Shown piece after piece: positions 7,548-17,168 of a stretch of 64,000 bases of DNA. The notes beneath the pieces are model-generated. The model did not search any database and had not been told where the DNA came from. It saw nothing but the letters and a program-made list of their open reading frames with translations. Position 1 is the first letter of the stretch; each line of letters begins with the position of its first letter. A program made the translations under genes and the position numbers. This stretch comes from an uncultured Halobacteriovorax sp. (GTDB lineage: Bacteria; Bdellovibrionota; Bacteriovoracia; Bacteriovoracales; Bacteriovoracaceae). Where the stretch lies: contig CAJXVS010000005.1 of the NCBI GenBank assembly GCA_913061265.1, forward strand, positions 1 to 64,000, written 5' to 3'.

Positions 7548-8103
7548 ATTGTCTCCTTGTCGGTTTATAGAGCGCAACATTTCATAATTCGCTGGGTATG
7601 AGAAGAATTTAGGATGGTCAAAATGATAAAGATATCTCGTTATATTGTGAAAACTTCTAGGGGATAAAAAGGTAAGGTGTCATGCCGGAGTCGACATGCA
7701 GTAGATTCTTTCTGAAGAGATTTTGAGAGACAAACACTATATTTCTTAACTCTTATAACTGTGGATGTTCCTAAATATTAAGATTTTTTTCTAGGCAAAA
7801 TAAAGAAGTGTCTTAATAAACACTATTCAATAATGGCCTATAAATTAAATATGAAAAGTGGGTTAAGCCTGAAAGCTTTTGCTCTTTCAAAGTCCTATCC
7901 TTAAGCCCTTAAATAGGTAATTTTAGGAGAATGCTGCTCTAGCCTTTATTCATTGGCTACTAAGGTGAGATTAAGAAAATAATATTCCTGTAAGTTACCG
8001 AAATATCATTGCTCTCCTTAATAAACCTTAAATCAACATATAATTAATCCGATTAGAATTATGAGAAAATGTCCTATTTTTGGGGCCCGGTGGTTAACGC
8101 TCG
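7548..8103. other. Long intergenic region before the giant lipoprotein gene
   Basis: About 550 bp, AT-rich, without a frame that has both a ribosome site and coding character. It holds the divergent promoters for the genes at 7547 (minus) and 8104 (plus) and a small inverted repeat GAAAG...CTTTC near 7880. Nothing else is recognisable. A small RNA cannot be excluded. Confidence 0.5.
8039..8044 (+). promoter_or_regulatory. Candidate -10 box for the giant lipoprotein gene
   Basis: A perfect TATAAT lies 60 bp before the start codon. No good -35 is found at 16-18 bp, so it is a weak or activated promoter if real. A GGTGG ribosome site lies 8 bp before the ATG at 8104. Confidence 0.35.
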
Positions 8104-11100
8104 ATGAATCGAATCTGTTTGATCCTATTAATTCTTACCTGCTTTTCCTGTGTTGGAGAGAAGACAAGTTCAGGGAGAGATAAGGTACCTGCGCCTTCAC
8201 AAGGTGGAGGTGCAGTACCACCTACAAGTTTTACTTCGACGATCTCTTCAGTTTCAGTGGTTAATAATCAATTCGTTTTAAATGGCCAAAAGTTATCTCT
8301 AGTAAACTCAGTGCAGATAACAGGACCAAGCGGGTTTAATGAAACTTTAAGTATCGAATCTCAAAGCTCATCTACTCTAATAGCTAACGGATTAAGAAAT
8401 ATATCGTTTGTCATGAATGGCGTCTTTGATTTAATTATTTCAAATGCAGAAGGTGCTGCAACCTTTCAAGTTACTTTTACTATTTCTGATGGATCAATCA
8501 CAGGATCAATGCTCTCAGATATGGGAGCCAGTGTTGGGCAGGTCTTAACCTTCGATGGGACTGATTGGGTTCCTAATGACTTGACTGGATTAACTTATGC
8601 AGGGAATTGGAATGGAAGTCTAAATATTCCTGACCTCTCTGGCGGGGGAAGTGCTGGTGAGTATTATATTGTCAGCAATGCTGGAACTTACGATTTAAGT
8701 GGGGGCGCTGGAACTGATTCATGGTCAGGTGGTGATTGGGTTGTTTGGAACTCTACACTAAACCAATGGGAAAAAATTGATAACGCCGCGGGAGTTGTTA
8801 CTTTTAATGGCCGAAATGGAACTGTTGTTCCTTTAGCAAATGATTATACTTGGGCGCAGATTGATAAAACTACTTCTTCTCTTACTGATATTGCCAATGT
8901 TGATACAACGGGCGCTGTTAATGGGAAGATCTTAAAGTATGATGGAACATCTTGGATCATTGCAGATGATGATAGTGGAGGGGCAGCTCTTCCTCAGGCC
9001 GATGGAAGTACTGATGGCTTTATCTCAAGTACGGATTGGAATACTTTTAATAACAAGGCAACTATCACAGCAGGTTCTTCAACCCAGTTTTTAAGGGGAG
9101 ACTTTAGCCTAGGTAATTTTGAAACTGAAATTAGAGGGACTGACTTAAGTGGATTTTCTTCGACTACTGGTGCCATTAATGCAACGGATACAATTCTTAG
9201 TGCTATTAATAAACTCGATGGAAATGTAAATGCAAAGGAAGCTGCTTTTTCAGCAGGAACAGCAGCTCAGTATTTTAGAGGTGATAAGACCTGGCAGTCA
9301 CTAACAACTGATTCACTTGTTATAGGTACAAATAAGTTCTATACAGCGACTCAAGCGCGAACAGATTTAATTGAGGGAGCTAGCTTAACTAACGGACAAA
9401 CGACTACAGCTCCAAGCAGTGATGTTGTTTTTGATCAGCTAGCTTTAAAACAAGATGTTATTTCAACAACAGACTCTCTTGACGTAAATTCAATCACAAC
9501 TAATTCTCAAGCTGGTGTTTCTATGACTCCTTATGGAATCGCTGCCGGTAATACAAGTGAGTTTCGTTTTTATGAACTTACTGGAAACGGTTCTCACTAT
9601 GCTGGCTTTAAAGCGCCAGACGCCCTTGGGGCCTCGCTTATTTGGACTCTTCCTGCTAACGACGGATCTGTTGGGCAAATCTTAAGTACAAACGGTAGTG
9701 GAATTCTCTCTTGGGTGACTGATACTGGCGGGGGCGGAGCAAGCGCTTCGACTTTTGATGTAACGCCAATTGGAACTAATGCCGGTGAAACGGGTGAGAT
9801 GCGCTATCAAGAATTAGCAGCGAACGGAACAAATTATGTAACATTTAAGGCGCCTGATTCTCTTACAGCAGACTTAGCTTTTATTCTTCCTGCAACTGAT
9901 GGAACGAGTGGAAATGTTTTAACTACTAATGGTACTGGAACTCTGTCATGGTCTGCTCCAGCTGGGGGCGCGGCCCTTCCCCCAGGAAATGCGGGGCAAA
10001 ATGGTTATATTACTTCTGGTGACTGGACAACTTTTAATAATAAACAAGACAGCTTAACAACAGGAACGACTGCCCAGTATTTTAAAGGTGATCTGTCCCT
10101 TGGAACTCTTAATGATGATGTTCTCTCTTCACTGCTTACCGGGTTTAGTTCTGGTTCTGGGGTTTTAAGTGCGACAGATTCTATCATTTCGGCCCTTAAT
10201 AAATTAGATGGTAATATTTCAGATAAAGAAGGAAGTTTAGCCGCTGGTACCTCAGCTCAATACTATAGGGGAGATAAAACCTGGCAAACCTTAAATACTG
10301 ATAGTGTCGCAGAAGGCTCTAGTCTCTACTTTACCTCAGCAAGAGCTCAGAGTGCCGTTATAGAAACATCGAGTTTAACAAATGGGCAAACAAACACGGC
10401 TCCAAGTAGTGATGTTGTTTTTGATAGACTTGCCTTAAAGCAAGATAATTTAATTAATACTTCTGATATAACGATAAATTCTGTGACAACAGATTCTCAA
10501 GCGGCACTTCGCCTACTTTCTTTTGGAAGTAGTGCCGGGCAGACCGGTGAGTTTCGTTTTTATGATCTTAACGACTCAAACTACGTTGCTTTTAAATCTC
10601 CTGATACCGTAGCCTCTAATATCATTTGGACCCTTCCTCCAAGTGACGGAAGCACTGGTCAAATCTTAAGCACGAATGGTTCAGGAGTTCTTTCATGGGT
10701 GACTGATACTGGTGGCGGCGGATCGAGTGCTTCAACTTTTGAAATAACTCCAATTGGAACAGGCGTTGGTGAAACTGGAGAGATGCGCTATCAAGAATTA
10801 GCAGCGAACGGTACTAATTATGTAACCTTCAAAGCACCTGATTCACTCACCGCTGATTTAGCCTTTGTTCTTCCTTCAACTGATGGAACGAGTGGAAATG
10901 TTTTAACAACTAATGGTACTGGAACTCTTTCATGGTCTGCTCCAGCTGGCGGCGCGGCCCTACCTCCAGGAAATGCCGGTCAAAATGGTTATATAACTTC
11001 TGGCGATTGGACTATCTTTAATAATAAACAAGACGCCATCGGTAACACCTCTGATATTTTAGTAAACTCTGCTCTTTCAGATTCTCAATTTGGTTTTACT

Positions 11101-14100
11101 TTAGATCCTTATGGAACGAATGCAGGGGAAACGGGAGCGGTTCGTTTTAAAGAACTAGCGGCCAATGGAACAAACTTCGCTGCCTTTAAAGCATCAGATA
11201 GTATGGGAACAAACATCACTTGGGCCCTTCCTGATTCTGACGGATCTACAGGACAAGTTCTTAGCACTGATGGATCGGGTCAACTGTCTTGGATCGCAGC
11301 AGGCTCTACTATGGCCCAAGCAAATGGAACAACTGATGGTTTCTTGGCCATGGGAGATTGGACGACTTTTAATAATAAGGAAACGGCCATCGCAGCCGGA
11401 ACGACGGCGCAATATTTTAGAGGTGATAAAACTTGGCAAGCTCTAACAACTGATTCTTTAACAATAGGAACAAATCAATTCTATACCTCAGCCTCAGCTA
11501 GAGCTGACTTAATAGAAACTGCAAGCTTAACGGATGGGCAAACAACGACTGCACCAAGCAGTGATGTGGTCTTTGATAGGCTCGCTTTAAAACAAGATAA
11601 CTTAAATAATACAGTAGATCTTTCTATCAACTCTATTGAAACTGATTCCCAAGATGGCGTTAGTATTATGCCATATGGAGCTGGAGTTGGTGAAACTGGT
11701 GAGTTTAAGTTTTACGAAATTGGAAGCACAAACTATGTTGGTTTTAAGGCAGCAGATAGTTTAGCAGCTGATTTAATATGGACGCTTCCTTCATTAGATG
11801 GCTCTAGTGGGCAGGTTCTTACTACTGATGGAGCAGGAATACTATCTTGGACTACAGCAGCTGGTGGCGGCGGTGGAACAAGCGCTAGTACGTTTACTAT
11901 CTCTGAAATTAATGCGGGAGCGACGGGAGAGATGAGATTCTCAGAGCTTTCAGCGATTGGATCAAACTTTGTCGCTTTTAAAGCACCTACTGTGATAGGC
12001 GCAAATATTACTTGGACCTTACCAGCAGGTGACGGGACGAATGGACAAGTACTGAGCACAGATGGCTCGGGGGTTTTGAATTGGGAATCAGTTAGTGCAC
12101 CTTTATCTCAAGCAAATGGAACAACTGATGGCTTTCTTGCCATGGGAGATTGGACGAATTTTAATAATAAACAAAACGCGATAACCTCTGGAACTAGTTC
12201 ACAGTTTTTAAAAGGTGACTTTAGTCTTGGTGATTTCGGTACTGATGTTAGGGCCGTTACTCTAACCGGCTTTTCTTCAGGAGCAGGAGTCATTAGTGCG
12301 AGTGATACGGTCCTAAGCGCTATCAATAAACTCGATACAAAAGAGCCAGGTTTTTCTGAAGGTACGTCAGCACAGTACTATAGAGGGGATAAAACTTGGC
12401 AAACGCTAGACACGGATATTGTTCCTGAAGGTTCAAATGTCTATTATACAGCTACTAGGGCAAGAGCAGATCTTCTAGAAACAGCGACTATCACTGATGG
12501 AGTTGCAACAAAATCTCCCTCAAGTAATCTTGTCTTTGATGCCTTAGCTGCTAAGCAAGCTCTTTTATCTGTGGCAAGTGACTTAAGTATAAACTCTTTA
12601 GAAACTAATGATCAGGCAGGTGTCAGTATCAAAGCTTACGATACTGGAGCTGGGCAAACAGGCGAGTTTAGATTCTATGAAATTGGTAGCACAAACTATG
12701 TTGGTTTTAAAGCCGCGGATAATTTAGCGGCGGATTTAATATGGACTCTTCCTATAGGTGATGGAGTGAGTGGTCAGGTTCTTACCACAGATGGAGCCGG
12801 TATTCTTACTTGGTCAACCCCTGGTGGCGGTGGCGGTGGAGCAACTAATGCGAGTACTTTTAGTATTACAGATATAGATGCTAGTAATGTAGGTGAATTA
12901 CGATTCACAGAACTGGCCTCTTCAGGGTCTGATTATGTAGGTCTAAGATCACCTGCCTCAGTCTCTGGAAGTGTTACCTTTACTCTTCCTAGTGCAGATG
13001 GGGCAAATGGTGAGTTCTTATCAACTGATGGTTCTGGAAACCTCGCATGGGCAGCCGGTGGCGGTGGAGGCGGAGGAGGCGGCACTTCGATTTCTTTAGA
13101 TACAAAATCTGCTGACTATACTGTTGTCTCTGGTGATGAAGCTAAAGTACTCATCGTAACAGGTAATTCTCTCATCACATTACCTCCAGCAGCGACTGCT
13201 GGAAACGGCTTTACTGTTACTATTAAAAATAATGATGCCTCTAATATTGTAAAAGTTAAAGGCGATGGGGCAGAGACTATAGATGGGGCCAATACTGTTT
13301 CACTTTATAATAAGTTCTCTTCTGTAGAAGTAGCTTCTAGTGGAACAGAATGGTTTGTGACTTATTCAAAGGGGAATATCAGTCCCCTAAAATGCCCTAC
13401 AGGTTTTGTAAGTATCCCTGGGAATTCGACATTAGGAACAGATGACTTTTGTGTCATGAAATACGAAGCTAGGTCAAACTCAGGTCTTCTTAAATCAATT
13501 TCTCTAGGAACTCCCTACGTTAATATATCTGCGGACGACGCGTATACAGAATGCGGTGAGATTATGGAATCAGGCTTCGCAGGAAGCTTTAAGTTAATTA
13601 CAAATCCAGAGTGGATGACTATTGCTAGGAATGTTGAAGTTCAAGATGCTAACTGGTCATCAGCGACAGTTGGCACAGGTCATCTCTCCCGAGGATGGAC
13701 CGCTGAAAGTGCAGATGATGCTTGGACTAACTCTTCATTGGCCTCATCTAGTAAGGGTAGTTGTCTTTTCAATACGGCGGCTGAGACCTGTGCTAGCGCG
13801 GGAACACATAAATACAAAAGAACCTTTGTTCTCTCTACTGGCGAAGACATTTGGGATTTCGCTGGAAATGCCTCGGAATGGGTAGATTGGGACGATACCG
13901 CTGGGTTTACTCAAGGACCTAATGATACTAGCCCAGCCAATGTTGAAGACCCTAGGGAAGTCAATGATATCAATGGCTCTCTTACTCTTTTAGACATTCA
14001 GCCAACTGATAATACATACACAGCAACTGAAGGTGTTGGGCGTTGGTTTGCTTTAACAGATCCGACAGCTGGTCATAGTGCAAGAGGTGGTGGTCTGGAG

Positions 14101-14193
14101 TGGGGAGCAAGTGGCGGGGCCTTTGCTTTATCTTTAGAAGAAGATGGCTCCTCAGCACCAGGCATCGGTTTTCGTTGTGTTTATAGACCTTAA
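8104..14193 (+). CDS. Giant modular repeat lipoprotein with C-terminal FGE/SUMF1-like domain
   Basis: 2029 residues. The signal peptide has lipobox FSC (Cys16), followed by a Ser/Gly/Pro linker. Residues about 40-135 form an IPT/TIG-like Ig domain. From about 290 to 1650, tail-fibre-like modules recur: TDGFLAMGDWTTFNNK (DNA near 9036, 10021, 11001, 11358, 12150), QYFRGDKTWQ (near 9271, 10261, 11412, 12375), TAPSSDVVFDRLALKQ, and blocks ending in LSTNGSGVLSWV followed by Gly-rich linkers. Residues about 1660-1755 (TLPPAATAGNGFTVTIKN) match a domain common in phage tail fibres. The last 270 residues resemble the formylglycine-generating-enzyme fold: FCVMKYEAR, WMTIARNVE, WDFAGNASEWVDW, ARGGG and GIGFRCVYR; the enzyme activity itself is not evident. 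I infer an elongated outer-surface fibre with a C-terminal recognition head. Standalone transcription is likely. Confidence 0.85.
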   Translation: MNRICLILLILTCFSCVGEKTSSGRDKVPAPSQGGGAVPPTSFTSTISSVSVVNNQFVLNGQKLSLVNSVQITGPSGFNETLSIESQSSSTLIANGLRNISFVMNGVFDLIISNAEGAATFQVTFTISDGSITGSMLSDMGASVGQVLTFDGTDWVPNDLTGLTYAGNWNGSLNIPDLSGGGSAGEYYIVSNAGTYDLSGGAGTDSWSGGDWVVWNSTLNQWEKIDNAAGVVTFNGRNGTVVPLANDYTWAQIDKTTSSLTDIANVDTTGAVNGKILKYDGTSWIIADDDSGGAALPQADGSTDGFISSTDWNTFNNKATITAGSSTQFLRGDFSLGNFETEIRGTDLSGFSSTTGAINATDTILSAINKLDGNVNAKEAAFSAGTAAQYFRGDKTWQSLTTDSLVIGTNKFYTATQARTDLIEGASLTNGQTTTAPSSDVVFDQLALKQDVISTTDSLDVNSITTNSQAGVSMTPYGIAAGNTSEFRFYELTGNGSHYAGFKAPDALGASLIWTLPANDGSVGQILSTNGSGILSWVTDTGGGGASASTFDVTPIGTNAGETGEMRYQELAANGTNYVTFKAPDSLTADLAFILPATDGTSGNVLTTNGTGTLSWSAPAGGAALPPGNAGQNGYITSGDWTTFNNKQDSLTTGTTAQYFKGDLSLGTLNDDVLSSLLTGFSSGSGVLSATDSIISALNKLDGNISDKEGSLAAGTSAQYYRGDKTWQTLNTDSVAEGSSLYFTSARAQSAVIETSSLTNGQTNTAPSSDVVFDRLALKQDNLINTSDITINSVTTDSQAALRLLSFGSSAGQTGEFRFYDLNDSNYVAFKSPDTVASNIIWTLPPSDGSTGQILSTNGSGVLSWVTDTGGGGSSASTFEITPIGTGVGETGEMRYQELAANGTNYVTFKAPDSLTADLAFVLPSTDGTSGNVLTTNGTGTLSWSAPAGGAALPPGNAGQNGYITSGDWTIFNNKQDAIGNTSDILVNSALSDSQFGFTLDPYGTNAGETGAVRFKELAANGTNFAAFKASDSMGTNITWALPDSDGSTGQVLSTDGSGQLSWIAAGSTMAQANGTTDGFLAMGDWTTFNNKETAIAAGTTAQYFRGDKTWQALTTDSLTIGTNQFYTSASARADLIETASLTDGQTTTAPSSDVVFDRLALKQDNLNNTVDLSINSIETDSQDGVSIMPYGAGVGETGEFKFYEIGSTNYVGFKAADSLAADLIWTLPSLDGSSGQVLTTDGAGILSWTTAAGGGGGTSASTFTISEINAGATGEMRFSELSAIGSNFVAFKAPTVIGANITWTLPAGDGTNGQVLSTDGSGVLNWESVSAPLSQANGTTDGFLAMGDWTNFNNKQNAITSGTSSQFLKGDFSLGDFGTDVRAVTLTGFSSGAGVISASDTVLSAINKLDTKEPGFSEGTSAQYYRGDKTWQTLDTDIVPEGSNVYYTATRARADLLETATITDGVATKSPSSNLVFDALAAKQALLSVASDLSINSLETNDQAGVSIKAYDTGAGQTGEFRFYEIGSTNYVGFKAADNLAADLIWTLPIGDGVSGQVLTTDGAGILTWSTPGGGGGGATNASTFSITDIDASNVGELRFTELASSGSDYVGLRSPASVSGSVTFTLPSADGANGEFLSTDGSGNLAWAAGGGGGGGGGTSISLDTKSADYTVVSGDEAKVLIVTGNSLITLPPAATAGNGFTVTIKNNDASNIVKVKGDGAETIDGANTVSLYNKFSSVEVASSGTEWFVTYSKGNISPLKCPTGFVSIPGNSTLGTDDFCVMKYEARSNSGLLKSISLGTPYVNISADDAYTECGEIMESGFAGSFKLITNPEWMTIARNVEVQDANWSSATVGTGHLSRGWTAESADDAWTNSSLASSSKGSCLFNTAAETCASAGTHKYKRTFVLSTGEDIWDFAGNASEWVDWDDTAGFTQGPNDTSPANVEDPREVNDINGSLTLLDIQPTDNTYTATEGVGRWFALTDPTAGHSARGGGLEWGASGGAFALSLEEDGSSAPGIGFRCVYRP
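9787..11034 (+). repeat. Duplicated 88-codon module within the giant lipoprotein
   Basis: 9787-10050 and 10771-11034 encode nearly the same 88 residues (from ETGEMRYQELAANG to TFNNKQD). Codon by codon I count 25 synonymous and 3 amino-acid differences (I/V, A/S, T/I). The modules are therefore old at DNA level yet held constant in protein sequence. Confidence 0.9.
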
Positions 14194-14323
14194 TGAATCA
14201 AGACGAATTATGTTCTTGGAGCCGAAAGGGCACTTTAGTAACTTTCCCCTGTAAGAAAGAGAGATAAGTTGCTCAAACCCTGTAGAAACTAATGTAAGCC
14301 CCCTATAAACTTTCTAAGTGCTG

Positions 14324-14352
14324 TTGAAGTGAATCATACTTTATTGTATTAA
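14324..14352 (+). promoter_or_regulatory. Sigma-70-type promoter upstream of the 14374 gene
   Basis: TTGAAG (14324-14329), a 17-bp spacer and TATTAA (14347-14352). Transcription would begin near 14359, downstream of the ATG at 14353, which supports 14374 as the start. Confidence 0.55.
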
Positions 14353-14373
14353 ATGCGCTGGAGAGCTAGCGCT

Positions 14374-15096
14374 ATGAAAAGATCAATCTTATTTCTTCTT
14401 ACCCTTTTGTCATCTATGGTTCAGGCAAATGACCTTATTGATCTTATTAATGGAGATAAGCCTGCCTGTAGTTCGGCAGTAGTTCGTTTATCAGTTAAAC
14501 CGATCCCATGCATAAAGGATGATCTTGATAGTGATCTTTTTGATATACCAAATCTTGAATTAGACTTTAGTGACCTTGAAGATGTCTTTAACGGGGCAGA
14601 ATCTAGTGGGGGACACACTATAGGCCCTATGAATTATCCAAGAAGAATGGGTCTTCCTATCACTCCTTTTCCTATGGCCCTTCGTTGTCAGGCAAAGCTT
14701 TTAAGTGATGGTGGAAAAAGAGTTAGCTTTCTAAGTAAGCAGTCTTTTTCTCTTAATGCTATTCAGTTTACTACTTACTTATTTGCTGACAGATGGCTTC
14801 ACGGAATTGCCCTAGGTGCTGAATTAAACCCTAGCAATTGGGTTGAAGTGCCGGTGTCACCTGCCGTAGAACTTAAGAATTATAGTGTTACTTTAGGCTA
14901 TAACAAAAAAACAAATAAGCTTAGCTTAACTGCTTGTGAAGGTAATCTTAAGACAGGTGGAGACTCAACAGTTGCCGCATGTTCAGAGGTAGAGTTTAGC
15001 CGTTATTCTTATAAAGTTAAGACCCGTCTTAAAACTTTGATCCTTAAGAAGAATATTCGAATTCAAAAGACTCTTGATATTTCTTGCCGAATCTAA
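14374..15096 (+). CDS. Exported protein of unknown function
   Basis: 240 residues from the ATG at 14374. This start has GGAGAG 9 bp upstream and gives a standard signal peptide (MKRSILFLLTLLSSMVQA); the in-frame ATG at 14353 lies before the likely transcription start. The mature protein has an acidic stretch (DDLDSDLF, LDFSDLEDVF) and several Cys (PACSS, PCIKD, ALRCQ, TACEG, AACSE, final SCRI), suggesting disulfides in the periplasm. No family recognised. It has its own promoter and is convergent with the regulator at 15110. Confidence 0.75.
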   Translation: MKRSILFLLTLLSSMVQANDLIDLINGDKPACSSAVVRLSVKPIPCIKDDLDSDLFDIPNLELDFSDLEDVFNGAESSGGHTIGPMNYPRRMGLPITPFPMALRCQAKLLSDGGKRVSFLSKQSFSLNAIQFTTYLFADRWLHGIALGAELNPSNWVEVPVSPAVELKNYSVTLGYNKKTNKLSLTACEGNLKTGGDSTVAACSEVEFSRYSYKVKTRLKTLILKKNIRIQKTLDISCRI

Positions 15097-15109
15097 GCCT
15101 AGGTAGGAA

Positions 15110-15919
15110 CTAGATCTTAAAGAAGTCCATGGTTATAATTTGAAGCCTTTCTTCTTTTGAGACCTTTATAATCTCCCTACATTCTTCAATCGCCTTAATC
15201 ATGATTTCTTTTATCTTAGGGACATCTTTGTCTGACATGGAAAGGACGCTAGAGTAGTGAAGTGCTTCCTCTTCGTTCTTATCGATAGAAGTTATGGCCT
15301 GATTTCTCCAGTTGGTATGATGCCTTCTTATTTGAACACTTGTTTTACTAAGATGAATCCTCGTTAATCCAATTTCATATTTGCCGCTTTTTTGAACGGC
15401 GAGTCCAGTCGTCTCTAGGAAGGATAAGATCTCTTGGATCTGTTTAAGAGGTAGACGTAAATGATTCGCAATTGATTTTGGAGTTTGAAACTCTGGAATA
15501 GAAAGGAGGATATGAACGGCAGCGTAATACCAGGCTGAATAGTAAATATGCTGATTTGTTTCATCAAGAGAGTCCTTTATATTAAGCCTCTCTTTTAGGT
15601 TTGATCTCTTCTCAACTATCTCTTCCATCTCAGTTCTTAAAAAGTTCTCTAAGTCCTTACTGCCGGCCCTTTGAAATTGAACTAAGAGCAAGAAGAAGCG
15701 CGACTCCTCTTTATTATGCTCCCAAAACTGATTCATCTTTACCGCTTGCTCTAGGGAGAAGTTAACATGTTGGTTTAAGACCTGGCTGACATAGGCCGTC
15801 TGACAGCCTAGGAAGGCCGCCATATTGCGCTTAATCCCTCGGCCCTTATTTGGTGAGGCTAAGATTTTTTCATGGATATATGTCTTATAATCCTTATATT
15901 CAAAGACCGTCTTTTTCAT
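15110..15919 (-). CDS. TIGR02147 / DUF4423-family regulator
   Basis: 269 residues matching the TIGR02147 family, which is expanded in Bdellovibrio, Fibrobacter and relatives: an N-terminal FEYKDYKTYI segment, a helix-turn-helix-like region (RNMAAFLGCQTAYVSQVLN, about 32-50), an EESRFFLLLVQFQRAG segment, and a second winged-helix-like part (PKSIANHLRLPLKQIQEIL, about 146-164) with SDKDVPKIKEIM near the end. Members are assumed to regulate transcription; no target is known. It stands alone, convergent with the 14374 gene and divergent from the exported protein at 16068, which could be its target (inference from position only). Confidence 0.8.
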   Translation of the reverse strand: MKKTVFEYKDYKTYIHEKILASPNKGRGIKRNMAAFLGCQTAYVSQVLNQHVNFSLEQAVKMNQFWEHNKEESRFFLLLVQFQRAGSKDLENFLRTEMEEIVEKRSNLKERLNIKDSLDETNQHIYYSAWYYAAVHILLSIPEFQTPKSIANHLRLPLKQIQEILSFLETTGLAVQKSGKYEIGLTRIHLSKTSVQIRRHHTNWRNQAITSIDKNEEEALHYSSVLSMSDKDVPKIKEIMIKAIEECREIIKVSKEERLQIITMDFFKI

Positions 15920-16067
15920 ATAATTTCAACTGGTTACATTTATGAGTTAATAAAATACTTAGCTAATAGTATATAAATTAATTAAAAAAATCTATTTAAA
16001 AATGTCCCTCCGCGCTAATTAAGCCTCAGAAACAAACGGGCAATGACCCATAACTCTGGAGAGAGAC

Positions 16068-16625
16068 ATGAAAACATCACTATTAATCACAATTGGCCTA
16101 CTTTTTTCAACCAACGTCTTTGCTAAGGACTTAGCGAGCTACCGCTTTGCCGTTAGAGAAGATGTCGCTGGGAAAAGTATTATTCACCATATGGTGACTA
16201 CTATTACTGAAGAAGCAGAACTTAATATTGTTCTTAATACTTCAAGTGGAAGTTTCCCATTCTTTATTGATGGAGAAAGTGAAGCAGAGGCCAATTTTTC
16301 AAAGCCATTAAACAAGCATATCTTCGCTCTCCTTAAAAGAGACATAACTCGTCTCTCTGGGGCAGATATTGAAAGAAGAACAAACCAAATTGTTTGTATG
16401 ATGATGCCAGGACCTACAATGTCTAATAATCATCTTTCTGTTCTTCGTGGGTATGACTACAACACAGGTACTTTTGCTGGTGTAATGGAATTAGTAGATG
16501 GACCAAGTGGTTGCTGGGTTTCAAGTGCGACTTACCCTAAGAATACTTATGACCGTACAGCGGCCACTAGTCTTAAGGGACTAATTAAAGCTATCACTCT
16601 TGATTCAATTGGATCTGATCTTTAA
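16068..16625 (+). CDS. Exported protein of unknown function
   Basis: 185 residues with signal peptide MKTSLLITIGLLFSTNVFA and a GGAGAGAG ribosome site just upstream. The mature protein has two Cys (IVCMMM, SGCWVS) that may pair. No domain recognised. It is divergent from the TIGR02147 regulator and followed by another exported gene after a hairpin. Confidence 0.75.
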   Translation: MKTSLLITIGLLFSTNVFAKDLASYRFAVREDVAGKSIIHHMVTTITEEAELNIVLNTSSGSFPFFIDGESEAEANFSKPLNKHIFALLKRDITRLSGADIERRTNQIVCMMMPGPTMSNNHLSVLRGYDYNTGTFAGVMELVDGPSGCWVSSATYPKNTYDRTAATSLKGLIKAITLDSIGSDL

Positions 16626-16634
16626 TTTAGGACT

Positions 16635-16664
16635 AGGGCTCCTTCGTTAGGAGGAGCTCTTTAT
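16635..16664 (+). terminator. Weak hairpin terminator
   Basis: CTCCT-tcgtt-AGGAG stem extended by GGG/CTC across a GAG bulge, followed by TTTATT. Confidence 0.4.
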
Positions 16665-16713
16665 TAACAATAAAAAAAACTAGAAATATTCCCAAAGGGA
16701 AAAAGGATTTAAC

Positions 16714-17115
16714 ATGAAAACATTATTAGTCTTAATCACTTTAGTAAGTGCCTTCTCGGCAAGCGCAAGATCAATTAGACACGAAGAATTTAAATTTAAT
16801 ACTTGTACCTCTGGAGATATGAACCTGCTTGAAGCGGCTACTGTTAGAGGAAACCAAGCGGTTATCGAATTAGTAAAAAAGGATACAATTGAAAACGGAG
16901 CAGACTGCGTTGTTAAGAAGCCTCGTTATATGCACCCAATGGTTTGTGGAACTAGTATTTCTCAGATCGATACATTTATCATCAACACTAAAACTGAAGC
17001 TACTTATACGGTTGTTGTAGATTCCAGCTATAGAAGCTGTCTACGTATGAGAATCATTCCTATGATCAAGTCTTTAAAGTTCGAGCCAACTCCAAGATTC
17101 ATCCCTTTTCCTTAA
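16714..17115 (+). CDS. Small exported protein of unknown function
   Basis: 133 residues with signal peptide MKTLLVLITLVSAFSASA and AAAGG a few bases upstream. Four Cys (FNTCTSG, ADCVV, MVCGTS, RSCLRM) suggest two disulfides. No family recognised. A strong hairpin follows. Confidence 0.72.
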   Translation: MKTLLVLITLVSAFSASARSIRHEEFKFNTCTSGDMNLLEAATVRGNQAVIELVKKDTIENGADCVVKKPRYMHPMVCGTSISQIDTFIINTKTEATYTVVVDSSYRSCLRMRIIPMIKSLKFEPTPRFIPFP

Positions 17116-17127
17116 TAAGTCTATTTT

Positions 17128-17157
17128 GGAAGTAGTGCCCAAGTTGGGCCTACTTCC
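17128..17157 (+). terminator. Intrinsic terminator of the 16714 gene
   Basis: GGAAGTAG / CTACTTCC outer stem and GCCCA / TGGGC inner stem with one bulged T and a 3-nt loop, followed by a T-rich tail (TCTTTTCTTT). It lies between convergent genes. Confidence 0.85.
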
Positions 17158-17168
17158 ATGTCTTTTCT

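Noticed and set aside
13384-14193. Diversity-generating retroelement target at the 3' end of the giant gene
   Set aside because: The FGE-like fold fits, but no template repeat, reverse transcriptase or accessory gene is visible within the window.
14230-14280. GTAAGA...GATAAGTTG sequence resembling the sigma-28 site at 56898
   Set aside because: The -35-like TAACTTT is two bases too far from GATAA and mismatched. The standard promoter at 14324 explains the next gene better.
14194-14290. Possible riboswitch after the giant lipoprotein gene (GCCGAAAGGGC segment)
   Set aside because: No consensus core of GEMM, cobalamin or other known classes could be fitted, and the hairpin is only local.
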